A stretch of DNA of 54,987 bases, taken from NCBI GenBank assembly GCA_002426885.1, contig DINU01000007.1, positions 1-54,987 of the forward strand, in the 5' to 3' direction. The notes beneath the pieces were generated by a model that ran no database searches, was not told the DNA's origin, and saw nothing but the letters and a program-made list of their open reading frames with translations. Both the position numbers and the translations under genes were made by a program. This DNA comes from Patescibacteria group bacterium UBA5532 (GTDB lineage: Bacteria; Patescibacteriota; Gracilibacteria; BD1-5; UBA2023). Shown here in pieces: positions 1 to 9,969 of the stretch (positions within the stretch are counted from its first letter, which is position 1; every line of letters starts with the position of its first letter).

Positions 1-154
1 ACCAACTTTTGTCTATTAAGCCATTATTGTCTCCATTAAAGAATGGTATCCATAATCTTCCCTTTTTTGAATCTCTTGGATCAAAGGTATTTTTTTGAAT
101 TCATAAATCCAACTTTTCTAATCAAAAGTGAGAATGTAAATTTATTTCATTCAT
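1..154 (-). CDS. Partial hypothetical protein, runs off the left edge
   Basis: This frame stays open under table 25 from an ATG at 152-154, directly preceded in frame by GTG and then TAG, to the window edge. It gives about 51 residues with two TGA glycines and ends in a segment reading RLWIPFFNGDNNGLIDKSW. No family is recognised. The length is short enough that an open frame could arise by chance. The reading is favoured because the other frames on this strand contain TAA or TAG. Confidence 0.35.
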
Positions 155-171
155 CACCTAACAAAAGTCAA

Positions 172-288
172 TGGCTGGGGATGAGGGATTCGATCACTCT
201 CCGCCGTGATCGGCTCTCCTCGCTAAAAGAGTGAAATCATTCACTCTTTCTCTCACTTCGTGAGAACATTCGGATTCGAATCCAGCCA
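172..288. repeat. Hairpin-rich element carrying a copy of the tRNA-Gln 3' end
   Basis: Positions 172-193 repeat, base for base, the 22 bases at 338-359 that encode the CCA tail, acceptor 3' side and part of the T arm of tRNA-Gln. The rest of the element differs from the tRNA. Its ends pair perfectly (TGGCTGG at 172-178 with CCAGCCA at 282-288). Between them are a GATCAC/GTGATC hairpin, a 10-bp AAAGAGTGAA/TTCACTCTTT hairpin and a TCTCAC/GTGAGA hairpin. It could be a decayed tRNA, an old attachment-site duplication or a small structured RNA. No normal cloverleaf with a 7-nt anticodon loop fits. Confidence 0.5.
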
Positions 289-337
289 CTCTTCAGTACA
301 TCACACTTCCCCCTTTTTCGAGATTTAAAAGTATAAT

Positions 338-412
338 TGGCTGGGGATGAGGGATTCGAACCCCCGAATGGTGGAGTCAAAGTCCACTGCCTTACCACTT
401 GGCGAATCCCCA
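338..412 (-). tRNA. tRNA-Gln (anticodon UUG)
   Basis: The reverse strand folds into a full cloverleaf. The 7-bp acceptor is TGGGGAT/ATCCCCA, the D-arm contains AAGTGGTAAGG, and the anticodon stem GTGGA/TCCAC holds the loop CTTTGAC. The T-loop is TTCGAAT, followed by discriminator G and an encoded CCA. The anticodon TTG reads glutamine codons. The gene has its own promoter at 431-458. Confidence 0.95.
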
Positions 413-430
413 ACAAAAATATGTGCCCCG

Positions 431-458
431 ATAATAGACAAAGAAACGAGAAAAGCAA
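431..458 (-). promoter_or_regulatory. Predicted promoter of tRNA-Gln
   Basis: On the minus strand TTGCTT (458-453) is followed after 16 nt by TATTAT (436-431), about 19 nt upstream of the tRNA 5' end. It lies back to back with the promoter of the small membrane protein at 511. Confidence 0.6.
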
Positions 459-463
459 ATAAT

Positions 464-492
464 TTGCGAAAAAATATGTCTTGATCTATACT
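464..492 (+). promoter_or_regulatory. Predicted promoter of the gene at 511
   Basis: TTGCGA (464-469), a 17-nt spacer and TATACT (487-492). The start codon lies about 19 nt after the -10 box, so the leader would be roughly 12 nt with no clear Shine-Dalgarno. Confidence 0.6.
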
Positions 493-510
493 GCTTATAT
501 AATTCATTTT

Positions 511-753
511 ATGCAGTATATCCTCTGAATTCTCTTCTTCGGACTCGGATTTGCGACTATTTTCTATCGATATAGTCTCTACAAAATCACGGGAGACTGG
601 GAATGGGCGATGAAGTTCCTCGGAGCCAATGGCACGATCGTCGCGATTATCCTCATCGGTGCGATCCTCATGTTTATCGGAGTTGCATATCCTTTCGGTG
701 TATTCGAGAATCTCGATCCGCGCATTGTCCCGACATGACTCTCGACCCTCTAG
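511..753 (+). CDS. Small two-helix membrane protein
   Basis: This 80-residue protein starts at an ATG just downstream of a good promoter and ends at TAG. Two in-frame TGA codons are read as glycine. Residues 3-20 (ILGILFFGLGFATIFYRY) and about 43-64 form two hydrophobic segments joined by a short KITGDWEWA stretch, so an integral inner-membrane protein is expected. The glycine and aromatic content resembles small immunity/SdpI-like or DUF378-type proteins. No family can be assigned firmly. It stands alone between tRNA-Gln and rplS. Confidence 0.7.
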
Positions 754-770
754 AAAAAAGACGATAAAAA

Positions 771-792
771 AATGCCGTCAGAAAACGGCATT
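771..792 (-). terminator. Rho-independent terminator of rplS
   Basis: AATGCCGT (771-778) pairs with ACGGCATT (785-792). On the minus strand the stem is followed by a T-run, 15 nt after the rplS stop. Confidence 0.75.
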
Positions 793-806
793 TCCGTGTG
801 AAATAT

Positions 807-1232
807 CTATTCAGCAGTTTTCTCCTTTTTCTTTGGTGCTTTTTTCTGAGGTTTTTCTGCTGACTCTCCTGAAGCAGTCGGCTTGATCTCCTTGAGACGT
901 GCCGCCTTTCCACGAAGATTTCTGATAAATCCTATGTGCTTGCGTCGGACGAGAAACTTACGAAGGACGACGATCTTCTGAATATATGGAGAATGAATCG
1001 GGAAAACCTTCTCGATCCCGACACCATCGAGCTCAGAACGAACCGTAATACTTCGACTCATCGGAGACGATCCGTGAACCGTGATAATCAGTCATCGGAA
1101 TATCTGAGTACGCTCTTTTGATCATTCCTTGATAATCTGGTGAACTTCTACTTCCATTCCGGTCTCAAGTTCTGGAAGATCCTGCTTCAGGAAGTCTCAC
1201 TGTATCGCAGAAATAAGCTGAGAATCTGACAT
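807..1232 (-). CDS. rplS: Ribosomal protein bL19
   Basis: A 141-residue 50S protein that sits at the interface with the 30S subunit. The signature is clear: VFPIHSPYIQKIVVLRK followed by VRRKHIGFIRNLRGKAAR, the bL19 core. The N-terminal third (DFLKQDLPELETGMEVEVH) appears only when TGA is read as glycine; at least three such codons fall there. The C-terminus carries a Lys/Glu/Pro-rich tail of about 25 residues ending EKTAE, longer than in E. coli. The gene stands alone here, separated from the usual trmD-rplS cluster, and has a terminator directly after the stop. Confidence 0.95.
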
Positions 1233-1363
1233 AAATATATTGAAAATACTAAAATAGTGCGGAAAATATACAAAAAAACTTTCAGAAATCAAAAGTTTTT
1301 TAGAATATAGAAGTGAAATTTGCGAAAAATGCGATTTTTTATATAGTACGGAGTAAATATTCT

Positions 1364-2266
1364 ATGGAAATACTCTTCTCGAACATACTCGCCTGATACG
1401 AAGGAATCCTTCTGATTCTTCTTCTATGCGTCGTAATCGTGATCTATATCGTCGATACATTTTTTTTCTCACGCCGACTGCATTCGATTTTTTCTGGGAA
1501 AAGAAAACATCATGCACAGACATCATCTTTCCGCACGAAAAAAGTAAAAGATCAGGGCGTACAAGAAGAGTCGACCGAAGAGAAGGATCCGAGTGCAGAA
1601 GCAGAAAGCATTCGTCAGAAAGAAGTGATTACGAATCTTATATCGATCATCCGGACGAAGATCGCACGCGGAGAGATCGCTGATGCGCAAGCGAAGATCG
1701 TCGAGTGACTCTCGCTCGATAAGCATAATCGCGAGCTGAATCTCCTTCTCGCAGAAATATATGAGAATATAGACGATTATCGTCGAGCAGAGATCCTCTA
1801 TAAAGATCTGGTTCCGCTCTACGAACATGATGAACAGATTTATCAGCGTCTCGGAGATAACCTCACAAAACAAGAAAAATACGAAAATGCCTACGAGATA
1901 TACACTGAGCTTCTTCCTTTTACACATGAGCGCGAACGCGTCATGTACTCACTCGCTTTCGTCTCGTATCATACAGGGAAAATGGACGATGTCCTCGAAT
2001 ATGGAAAACAATTTCTACACAATCATCCCTACGATCCTGATATACTCTGGATCGTCGCGCAAGCAGAGTTCACTCGTGAGGAGTATACAGAAGCCCTCGA
2101 ACACCTGAAGAAACTCCGCCAACTTTCTCCCTATAATACGGAAGTCATCGATCAGATCGATCAGATTTATGCTCGTATGGAGCGCACAGAAACTCAAGAA
2201 AAAGAAGAAGTTCCAGAAACTGAGCCAGAATCAGAAGCATCCGATACACAAGAATCGAAAGTATAG
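1364..2266 (+). CDS. Membrane-anchored TPR-repeat protein
   Basis: A 300-residue protein starting at ATG 1364. Residues about 13-32 (GILLILLLCVVIVIYIVDTF) form one transmembrane helix. A charged linker rich in Glu/Lys/Ser follows, then from about residue 90 to 275 a series of helix pairs with TPR character (for example RRAEILYKDLVPLYEHDEQ and YTEALEHLKKLRQLSPYN). The C-terminus is acidic and probably disordered. The soluble part likely faces the cytoplasm as a protein-protein scaffold, as in other bacterial TPR proteins. It lies 24 nt upstream of dnaB and may be co-transcribed with it. Two TGA glycines occur. Confidence 0.8.
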
Positions 2267-2290
2267 CGCAGTATTATATCGTCTTTCTTT

Positions 2291-3628
2291 ATGGAACTCA
2301 GTACACCGCCACATAGCCAGGAAGCAGAACGATGAGTCATTGGTTCGATCTTGATCGATAAAGATGCACTGATTCAGGTGACAGGACTTCTCGTAGTAGA
2401 AGATTTTTATGATCCGTCACTCGGGCTGATCTATGGCGCGATGCTCGAGCTCTTCGTACGGAATCGTCCGATCGATCTCCTGACTGTGCGTGAAGTCCTC
2501 GATGATCAGAAGAAGCTCGAGGGAATCGGGGGAAATGCCTTTCTCGCGGAGCTCGCATCGAGCATCTTCGTGAGTAGTAATATCTTCCAGTATGCACAGA
2601 TCGTAAAAAATAAATCCGTGCTTCGGAAGCTGATCCGAAGTGGAAATGAGATCATGCTCTATGGACATGATGAAGCGACGGAGACACCCCTTCTTCTCGA
2701 GAAAGCCGAGAAATCACTTTTTTCTGTGACGCAGACTTTCATCCAGAATAAGCTTACGCCCATCAAGGACATCCTGAACGCACGATATGAAGAATTCGCG
2801 GCGATCTATGACAATCCTGATATTCTGACACATTCGACGGTCCCGAGTGGATACCAGAGCTTTGACTCGAAAATAGGTGGATTCAAGCGTGGAGATCTCA
2901 TCATCCTCGCGGCACGTCCAAGTATGGGGAAGACGGCACTCGCTCTGAACTTCGCGCAGAATGCGGGAGAAAAAAATAAAAATGTGGCATTTTTCTCACT
3001 CGAAATGTCGAAAGAACAGCTTACAGATAGACTTATCGCATCATCAATGGCAGTCGATAGCTGGAAGCTCCAAAAGTGACAGCTTTCCGAAGATGAGTTC
3101 GCACGTATGGGAGATGCTCTCGAGCGCCTCAGTCGTGCGAAAATATATATGGATGATTCGCCGGCGGGAGCTGGACTCGTAGAACTGAAGAGTAAAGCGC
3201 GTCGACTGAAAATGGAGTCTGGACTCGACCTGATCGTGATCGACTATCTTCAGCTTATGTCGAGCGGAAATAATCTGAATCGTGTCCAGGAAGTTTCTGA
3301 TATTTCTCGCGGATTTAAAGCGCTCGCACGTGAGCTCGATGTCCCAGTGATCGCTCTCTCTCAGCTCTCGCGAAACGTCGAGGCTCGACCCGATAAACGC
3401 CCTGTCATGTCGGATCTCCGTGAGTCTGGATCGATCGAGCAGGATGCGGATATCGTGATGATGATCTATCGAGATGATTATTATAATGAATTCTCTGAGA
3501 CTCCTGGGATCGTAAATCTTCTGATCAGAAAAAACCGAAATGGACCGACTGGTTCACTCGATCTTCGCTTCGAGAAGCAACATCAGAAATTCTATGAGAT
3601 CGATTCGGTTCGAAGTTTTGATGAATAA
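2291..3628 (+). CDS. dnaB: Replicative DNA helicase DnaB
   Basis: This 445-residue protein is the hexameric 5'-3' helicase of the replication fork. The N-terminal domain begins with the typical PPHSQEAERGVIGSILID stretch, whose first glycine (codon 15) is TGA. The RecA-like core carries Walker A (ARPSMGKTALALN, about residues 207-219). It also carries IVIDYLQLM (Walker B region), VIALSQLSRNVEARPDKRP and SDLRESGSIEQDADIVMM. A second TGA glycine lies at 3077-3079. Length and motif order are normal. The stop overlaps an alternative upstream start of the pilin-like gene. Confidence 0.97.
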
Positions 3629-3650
3629 ATTCACTCATTTTTCTTATCCT

Positions 3651-4250
3651 ATGGCTCGTAAATCTGCTTTTACCATCATCGAACTCCTCGTAGTTATGGC
3701 GATCATCGGGATTCTTGCGGCGTCACTTTTTCCATTTCTTACGCAGTATAATGAGCGTGCGCGTGATGCAAAACAACGATCCAATGTCGAGACGATCGCT
3801 CTCTCCCTTCAGAACTTCATGCTCGAGAACTCGACATGGACGAAGATCGGCGGATGAGAGAATAACTCGAGTTCTGGATATGTGGATGTCATCTATAACG
3901 GGACATCGATCGCATGAAATCTCGAGACACAAGGTTTTCTTCAGAGATGAGTCATCGATCTCGTGACGGTAGCAGGAGATGGAAAATACATGCTCGGATG
4001 ATGTAATGGTATGACTTTCTCGGTTGCGACTGCACTGACGCTTCCGACTGCGAGTGATAGAGAGAAGATATTTTATGCATGTCGAGGGATCGATGGGACG
4101 ACGGTAAATGGAAACGGCATGTACCGAGATTATAAGATGAATTATGCGAGTACGCGAGGAGACTTCTGCGTACCACGTCAGTCTGAGACAGGTACACTCT
4201 ATAACTGCATGGGAGAAAATATCATCGCATTTACAGGAGCAGTGAATTAA
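3651..4250 (+). CDS. Type IV pilin-like protein
   Basis: A 199-residue protein with a classic class III signal: short basic leader MARKSA, then FTIIELLVVMAIIGILAAS, which is both the mature N-terminus and a membrane helix. The glutamate at +5 of the mature protein is present. The residue before the cleavage site is Ala, where prepilin peptidase usually wants Gly. I chose ATG 3651 because it gives a short leader; an ATG at 3621 in the same frame overlaps dnaB. The C-terminal domain contains several Cys (CNGM, ACRG, DFCVP, YNCMG) that could form disulfides. At least five TGA glycines occur. It probably forms part of a pseudopilus or type IV pilus, but no assembly genes are nearby. Confidence 0.85.
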
Positions 4251-4280
4251 TAAACTTGATTTCCGAAATAAAATCATAAA

Positions 4281-6029
4281 ATGTCCATAATTCTTGGTCA
4301 TTCTATGCTTTTTTCACGATTTCAGATCGCTTCACTTGGACTTTTTAGTATATTTACTGGGATTATCGTGCCGATCGCTCTGATCGATGGCAACTATCTT
4401 CCACTTCCGCTGACGAATTTTTTTCCACTTGCGATCTTTCTCCTGCTTCTTATTATTCTGGGATTTTTCTCGATTATCTTCGGTCGCTGGAAGCTCTATG
4501 AAAGCATGATTCTCCTGATTACACTCTGTATTATCTTCCTGGCGTGGACGATCCCACTCGGGATGATCCAGACGCTCCATGGAAATGGAGAGGTTATCAC
4601 ATATAGCTGGAGCTGGATTTTTTTCATCGGGGGAATCCTCTTCTTTTTTCTGAGCCAGTTTTTTCATGATGCGCGCTTCTCGCGATATGGAAAAGTGATC
4701 TACCTGAATCTGATCCTTCTTTTTCTGATCGGAATGAGTGGGGTCGCATATTTCTCACTTTTTTATAGTAATAATACGACATCGAGCATGCTCGAGAGTA
4801 TTTTCCCTGTGAGCACCGAGACGATCGCGGGGCTACGTCTTTCTCCGCCGACATGAGGGATTCGTGATATGGCGCTCGACGTCGGGAATCAGAAGCTCGC
4901 ATACTCATATCTCTCATGAAGTGATACGTATGTATTTCTCGGTGGGAAGGGAAGTGGCGAGACGCTGAGTTTCTCCGGGATAAATTCGACGCGCATCACG
5001 TACTTCGGTGGACAAGCCTATACACTGATCTCGGGTATCGATATGGGATCGCGCGTCTATAGTGGATCGGAGCAGATCATGGGATGACCGACCATCGTCC
5101 CGATAGAAGATGAGAATGGAAAAACTCTCTCGTGGATGTCTTTCGTGGGCGATGGCTGGATTTGGAAAAATGTACTCGGAAACTCGCGATATATCACACA
5201 CACCGGCACAGACACGCCGATCGTAAAAACACGAAATGGAAAGATTCTTCTGATCGCGTCACGACATGGAGCACTCTGGAATATCGAAAGAAATGGAGAA
5301 ATCCTACTTTCTGATATCGGTCAAGTCCTCGATATGACGCCTGCGCAGAATGGATACGACTCGATCGCGCTGATGAAAGACGCTGGCAGTACCTATATTC
5401 TGCAGGATGGAGTGCAGAAATTCCCAGTCGAACGGAGTTTTATCGAGGAATCATTCCGTACAAATGGCGAAGATGTACTCTATGAGACGAAGAAAAATAA
5501 CTATATCCAGATGCACTGGAATTCTGTGACGCTCTCATGACTTCATGAGACGATCGGTCCAGCTTTTGTCCTTCCACGCTGATCTGGCTACGCTTTCTTC
5601 GGTCAGAAAATCTATGAGACAGACGAGTGGTGTCTTTTTCTTCCGGGAAAAGAGCTCTGTGGACTCCAGGGATTTATGAATCCTGTCATTTCTGAAGATG
5701 GAAAATCTATCCTCTATGCATGACTTCGAGACGATATCTGGTCAGTATACGAGAACGACACTGTCGTCGTGCGATCGACCAACTATATTTCACGAGCGAA
5801 TGGACGGGATTTCTTTTTCGTAAATCGAGAAAAACCCGAGGAATTCGTATTTTTCGTATATGATCCACTCTCGGATACATACATGATAAATCATAATGCG
5901 ACACTCCTTCCGCAGGCGTGGCGCGGGGTGTATCCGGCGGTCTGGTTCGGATATGATGGGACATTGGTTACTGCGGTACGGTACGATACTGTCTGGCATA
6001 TCGCTGAGATATTTGCACCGCCATTCTAG
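4281..6029 (+). CDS. Multi-pass membrane protein with an extracytoplasmic beta-rich domain
   Basis: This frame gives 582 residues with TGA as glycine. The first ~170 residues hold about five hydrophobic helices (for example FFPLAIFLLLLIILGFFSII and YLNLILLFLIGMSGVAYF). The remaining ~400 residues are beta-rich, with repeating short motifs such as NGKILLIASRHGALWNI, EDGKSILYAGLRDDIWSVY and SIALMKDAGSTYILQDG, which look like blades of a WD40/PD40-type propeller. No enzyme motif is visible. It follows the pilin-like gene by 30 nt and may be in its operon. Its stop overlaps the stop of the convergent NUDIX gene by two bases. Confidence 0.75.
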
Positions 6030-6610
6030 GCGTCTTCTCAGAAGAGAAGCGTCCGAAGTTCTCGATATTTTTCTGGGTAAAGTCGTGCCTGATAGAGTGT
6101 ATGAAGGATGCTTTTATTATGGACAAAAGTCGTGTCTTCAGAAAGAAGAAGAAACGCATCAAAGTCATATTCGAAAAGCTCGATTTTTTCTCCAGGATCT
6201 CACTGAATTTCCTGAATCTTCTCACAGTCGCGCGCGATATAGAAATATGTGAAACTCGCGATATTCTTCCCACCCTTATCCGTATGCCAGTGGATCCATG
6301 TATCACTCGCATAGCCCGTCTCCTCGAGAAATTCACGTCTCGCACCATCGAGCGGATCCTCGCCCGACTCGAGTCCTCCTCATGGAAAAGAGAAAAAATG
6401 TGAATTACAGGGCTGCTCCTGTCGTGTTATGAGGATTTTCTGATCGCGTGTCGTACCGACCGTGAAGGCTCCATCCATGAATCGAATCCGCTCAAAAGGC
6501 GTATATGTCCCGTCATAAAGCTCCTGATTCCACTGGTATATCTCGGATCGGACACCAGAGAAGACTTGTTTCGCATATGTGGGAATATACGGATGTGGTG
6601 AAAAAATCAT
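6026..6610 (-). CDS. NUDIX hydrolase
   Basis: A 194-residue protein with a complete NUDIX box at about residues 79-101. The residues are Gly, five residues, Glu, seven residues, then REFLEETGY, the metal- and pyrophosphate-binding motif of enzymes that hydrolyse nucleoside diphosphates linked to another moiety. One or more glycines near the box are encoded by TGA. The N-terminal part (VFSGVRSEIYQWNQELYDG, ERIRFMDGAFTVG) resembles ADP-ribose/ADP-sugar pyrophosphatases. The substrate cannot be told from sequence. The TAG stop overlaps the stop of the convergent membrane-protein gene. Confidence 0.88.
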
Positions 6611-6694
6611 TCGAAAAAATTATAATGCCTTGCAAGCCCTCGTAGTATATGGATTATCTCATGAGTGCAAGTTAGAGTTTCCCAGAGAGTCATC

Positions 6695-7210
6695 CTAAAA
6701 AGGAGAAATATCCTCTCGTGGGATGGCTCGCATCGTGATAGAAGGACTCTGAAGTGTCTCGATAGAAAAATTCCGAAGTAGGAAGATACGTATACGTTGC
6801 TCGTTCCAAGTTATACGTTTTTTTCCTGAGGGAACTGGAGCTGGAGTGTTCACTTGTTTTGATGGAATCAGAAGGAGTGGGTGAAAGGATTGAATTCATA
6901 TCCTAAGCACTCGCTGAGCGTCTTTGAAACCATAGGAAGGGACTTTAGGTCCGAACCATTTACTGAGAGTATGACAAATTCAAGGATTTTCTCCGAGATC
7001 GTGTCCCGTACATTGCCCTCAATTTGGATAGAGAATGTACGCAGTCCCTGCTGCCACGCCCCCTACAATCGATTCGATTGTTTGATCATTTTCATACCCA
7101 CTTTGTCATATTGCTCATGGAAAAACTGGCTCTCAGTCACGGGGACGAATCCGTGGAAGGAGGATGTGGGTTGTCTCTGGGAGAGTGGAGCTTCTCGGTG
7201 TACTTCGCAT
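6695..7210 (-). CDS. Hypothetical protein, visible only under table 25
   Basis: This 171-codon frame has no TAA or TAG and contains several TGA codons. The middle reads naturally (NDQTIESIVGGVAAG, KWFGPKVPSYGFKDAQRVL), whereas the N-terminus and the C-terminal third are less convincing. A promoter (TTGCAT, 16 nt, TATAAT) lies 30 nt upstream of the ATG at 7208-7210, which favours transcription on this strand. A competing minus-strand frame (6675-6899) encodes a Ser-rich 75-residue product, so a frameshift near 6900 is possible. No family is recognised. Confidence 0.4.
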
Positions 7211-7239
7211 AACACAGGAGTGGAGAAATAATTCTTAGT

Positions 7240-7267
7240 ATTATAATATATAATTTATAATATGCAA
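7240..7267 (-). promoter_or_regulatory. Predicted promoter upstream of 7210
   Basis: On the minus strand TTGCAT (7267-7262), a 16-nt spacer and TATAAT (7245-7240), with a leader of about 20 nt to the ATG at 7210. It uses the same -35 type as other native promoters here. Confidence 0.55.
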
Positions 7268-7342
7268 GTGTATTTTACTTATGATCCACATAAAATATAA
7301 CTCTGGGAACTATGCTGTAGAAGAGATGATTATATGAAGTGT

Positions 7343-9694
7343 CTAATGAAATTTCTTAAGGGGAATAAATATTCCGTTTACAAGCTGCTTTCCTGGAATG
7401 ATGAAGCTACAGCTCTCTTGTGTGGGCATTGGTAATCCCTGAAAACGCTTCCATGATTTCTGGTATCTTTTTCCTTCATTTTCAGGAAACATCTGAAATG
7501 TGGTATCGACAGAAGTAAAAAGTTTCTGTCTTTGTTTTTCTAGTGCTTTCATGTACCTGTCACATGAAGTCATTTCTTGTTGAAAATCTTCCAGAGCATG
7601 CTTCACATATTCCCACACATTTTCCCCCTCTGATGCATAATCTTCTTGTGCTCATATTTCTTTTTCCCACTCTTCATATTCTTGTTGTGATACCTGCAAA
7701 TTCTCGATAGATTCCTGGACTCGAGATATTTCTTTCTGAAGTATTCCATAGATTGTTTTCGCGTGTGCAAGAAGATAGTCAGGCAAGTACAAAGAATCAG
7801 GATCATCTAGGGTAATTCAGGTAATATTTCTGAGAGAGGAGAGGAGAGATTGATTCTGATGTTCTCCAGATGAATGCATCATCTTATCTATGCACTCCCA
7901 ATGGTTTACATATCCCCTGATATTCTGAATACATCACTGATTATCCCTTACATTTGCTAATATATATGAAGCATAGACCTTTAGTACCTTTGTTTCCATC
8001 TCCTGACTTCGACTCTCCATTACCTCTTCAATGGCCTGAAATAAAAGTTTTACAAACCCTTCGGGGTCATGCAGTATCATACCCTCTTGCTGCATAAGCT
8101 CTATCATGCCTATAAATGCGTGTTCTTTTTTGTTTTGTTTCAGATAAAAAGTGATAACTAAATCAAGAATATCATACCCTTCCCTGAGTCCATACTGAAT
8201 ATATTTTTCTGCTTCCTCGAAATTTCACTGTGAGATTATATCCCAAAGAAAATCCTTTAGACTTTCTTTTGTACCAGTGAGTAAAAAGACTTCTTTGGAG
8301 TGGTCTACCAGATTATCTCCTCCTTTAATTGCGAGTTCTGGGTTCTCTCTATGGAGGCTAGAAATCTGAAAAAGACTCTCGGCAGAAGTATGGATTTTTA
8401 ATGCTTGATTGAAGAACTCAATCGCGTCTTTTCTATCACGATTTTCAAGAATCACACAATTTCCGAGTGCAAGAAAGATATATTCTTTATCCTCTAGGGA
8501 AATATCTTCACTGGATACATATACACCCCCCATGTACTGAATATGATCAAGAAAGTCATGTCATCCATGTTGTTTCGTTATATCATCCAACTCCTGGATC
8601 ATCTTTTCTCTTCCTCAGGTATCAGGAATCAGTCTGAGAGACTCCGTAACGAGATACATTGCCTCAGGGATATTCAACATACCCGGGCAATTCATAAAAA
8701 GCCTTATCAAACACTCTGGGTGAAATTCAAGGAGGATTGATCCAAGTAGGAGGGTATAATCTGCAGAAAGGGCGCCTGGAGTAAAATAATGTCTGAGCAT
8801 CTCGTCCATCTTCTCATGAGACAACCGAGAAAGAGTTCATAAAAATATACCCTGAATACAACAGAAAAGAGCAATCTCAGGATTTTTTTTCAGAAAGGCC
8901 TGATTTGTATCAGAGGAGAAAGCAGATGAATTCATACACAAATAAATCTGTTTTCTGTAAAAAACTCCATATTTTTTATCAATGCGCTGACAGAGTTCTT
9001 CATATTTCGCCCGTACTGATGGTCTCAGGATATTGTACCCATCTACCCGATCCTGAAATTCTTTCATAGCTTGGCTAATATTTCCCTGATCTTGTTCAGT
9101 GAATTGTTGCATTCATATGAGGCATTCTGTGAGAAATGGTACAATACACTCCTTCTGAAGTCTGTGGTGTTTTGGCTCGGTAAATAATTCGCTCAAAGGA
9201 AGAAGATCACTATATACTCGCATGAGAAGGGACGTATTTGTTTTTCATATTCATGTCTCATGAGATTGAAAAAGCATATCAAAATCATGAAATTCCCCAG
9301 GGTTGACACGAAGGTATTCTTCAAGATAAGTTTTTATAGTTTTTATATAAGGCTTGATATATCTATCATTATGAAGAGTGAATATATCTTTTTGCATGAG
9401 CCATATTTTTCTCACGATTCATACATCAGAACTTTCTGATTCCTTAAGGGGTACCTGAATTTCTTGTGCAATATAATGACTTGCAAGATGGGATATTTGT
9501 GCAAGTTCTGGGGCGGGGAGAATTATTTGAGATGCATAGTATTTCTTCACAAGCTCATCAAACGCCTCTAGATCATAGTCATTAAAACGAGTGAACTTCC
9601 GAACAAAATCAGCTGTCATACGAATGGTATCATCCACACTAGAACACAGTACTCGTGGGAGCTCATGCCCATATTCGGCAAGTTTTTCTCGCAT
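7343..9694 (-). CDS. Large helical-repeat (TPR-like) protein
   Basis: One 783-residue protein results when TGA is read as glycine; under the standard code it breaks into at least five ORFs in the same frame. It is almost entirely predicted helical, with repeat-like pairs such as DRKDAIEFFNQALKIHTSAE and GNFEEAEKYIQYGLREGYD in the middle, and a charged coiled-coil-like C-terminal part (QQEYEEWEKEIGAQEDYA). No signal peptide, membrane segment or catalytic motif is seen. I start at ATG 9692-9694 because a TTG at 9745 would lie inside the promoter. It is visibly A+T rich. The promoter is nearly identical to that of the AAA+ ATPase at 12258-14498, suggesting joint control. Confidence 0.75.
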
Positions 9695-9727
9695 ATAAAA
9701 TAATGAAATTTCTATAAACCATCGATA

Positions 9728-9755
9728 AATATAATAAATAGTCAATATATTGCAA
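9728..9755 (-). promoter_or_regulatory. Predicted promoter of the helical-repeat gene, with shared spacer
   Basis: TTGCAA (9755-9750), spacer TATATTGACTATTTAT and TATATT (9733-9728). The spacer differs at one base from that of the promoter at 14523-14550; over 30 nt the two match at 26 positions. The conserved spacer suggests a common operator. Confidence 0.6.
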
Positions 9756-9969
9756 ATAAATTTTTATATAATGCAATATATTCGTTTTTAAAAAAAGTTC
9801 AGCATGGACGCTGCTCTATGTAGAAAACAGGTTAAAATAAGCGAGTCTCCTGTATTATATTTTGACTCGATATATCATCTCGTAAACATGAAATCAGCTC
9901 GAGATCATGTGGCAGTGCTCGCTCTTGAAGTGAATCACTGAAGGCGATCGTGATACCAAGAAGTGAATA
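9756..9969. other. Intergenic, no gene seen
   Basis: About 210 nt between the convergent promoter of the helical-repeat gene and the end of the HGSNAT-like gene. No open frame with coding character was found. A weak GCGAGTC/GACTCG pair at about 9840-9873 could help end the upstream transcript. Confidence 0.4.

Noticed and set aside
237..507. Minus-strand ORFs across the tRNA-Gln locus
   Set aside because: They read through the tRNA gene and the hairpin element and contain typical tRNA-derived text (GFESLIPSQ).
6651..7212. A plus-strand gene with several in-frame TAG/TAA codons, first taken for a decayed gene or a TAG-recoded phage gene
   Set aside because: The opposite strand is open for 171 codons under table 25 and has a promoter in the right place; the plus-strand text is most simply its shadow.
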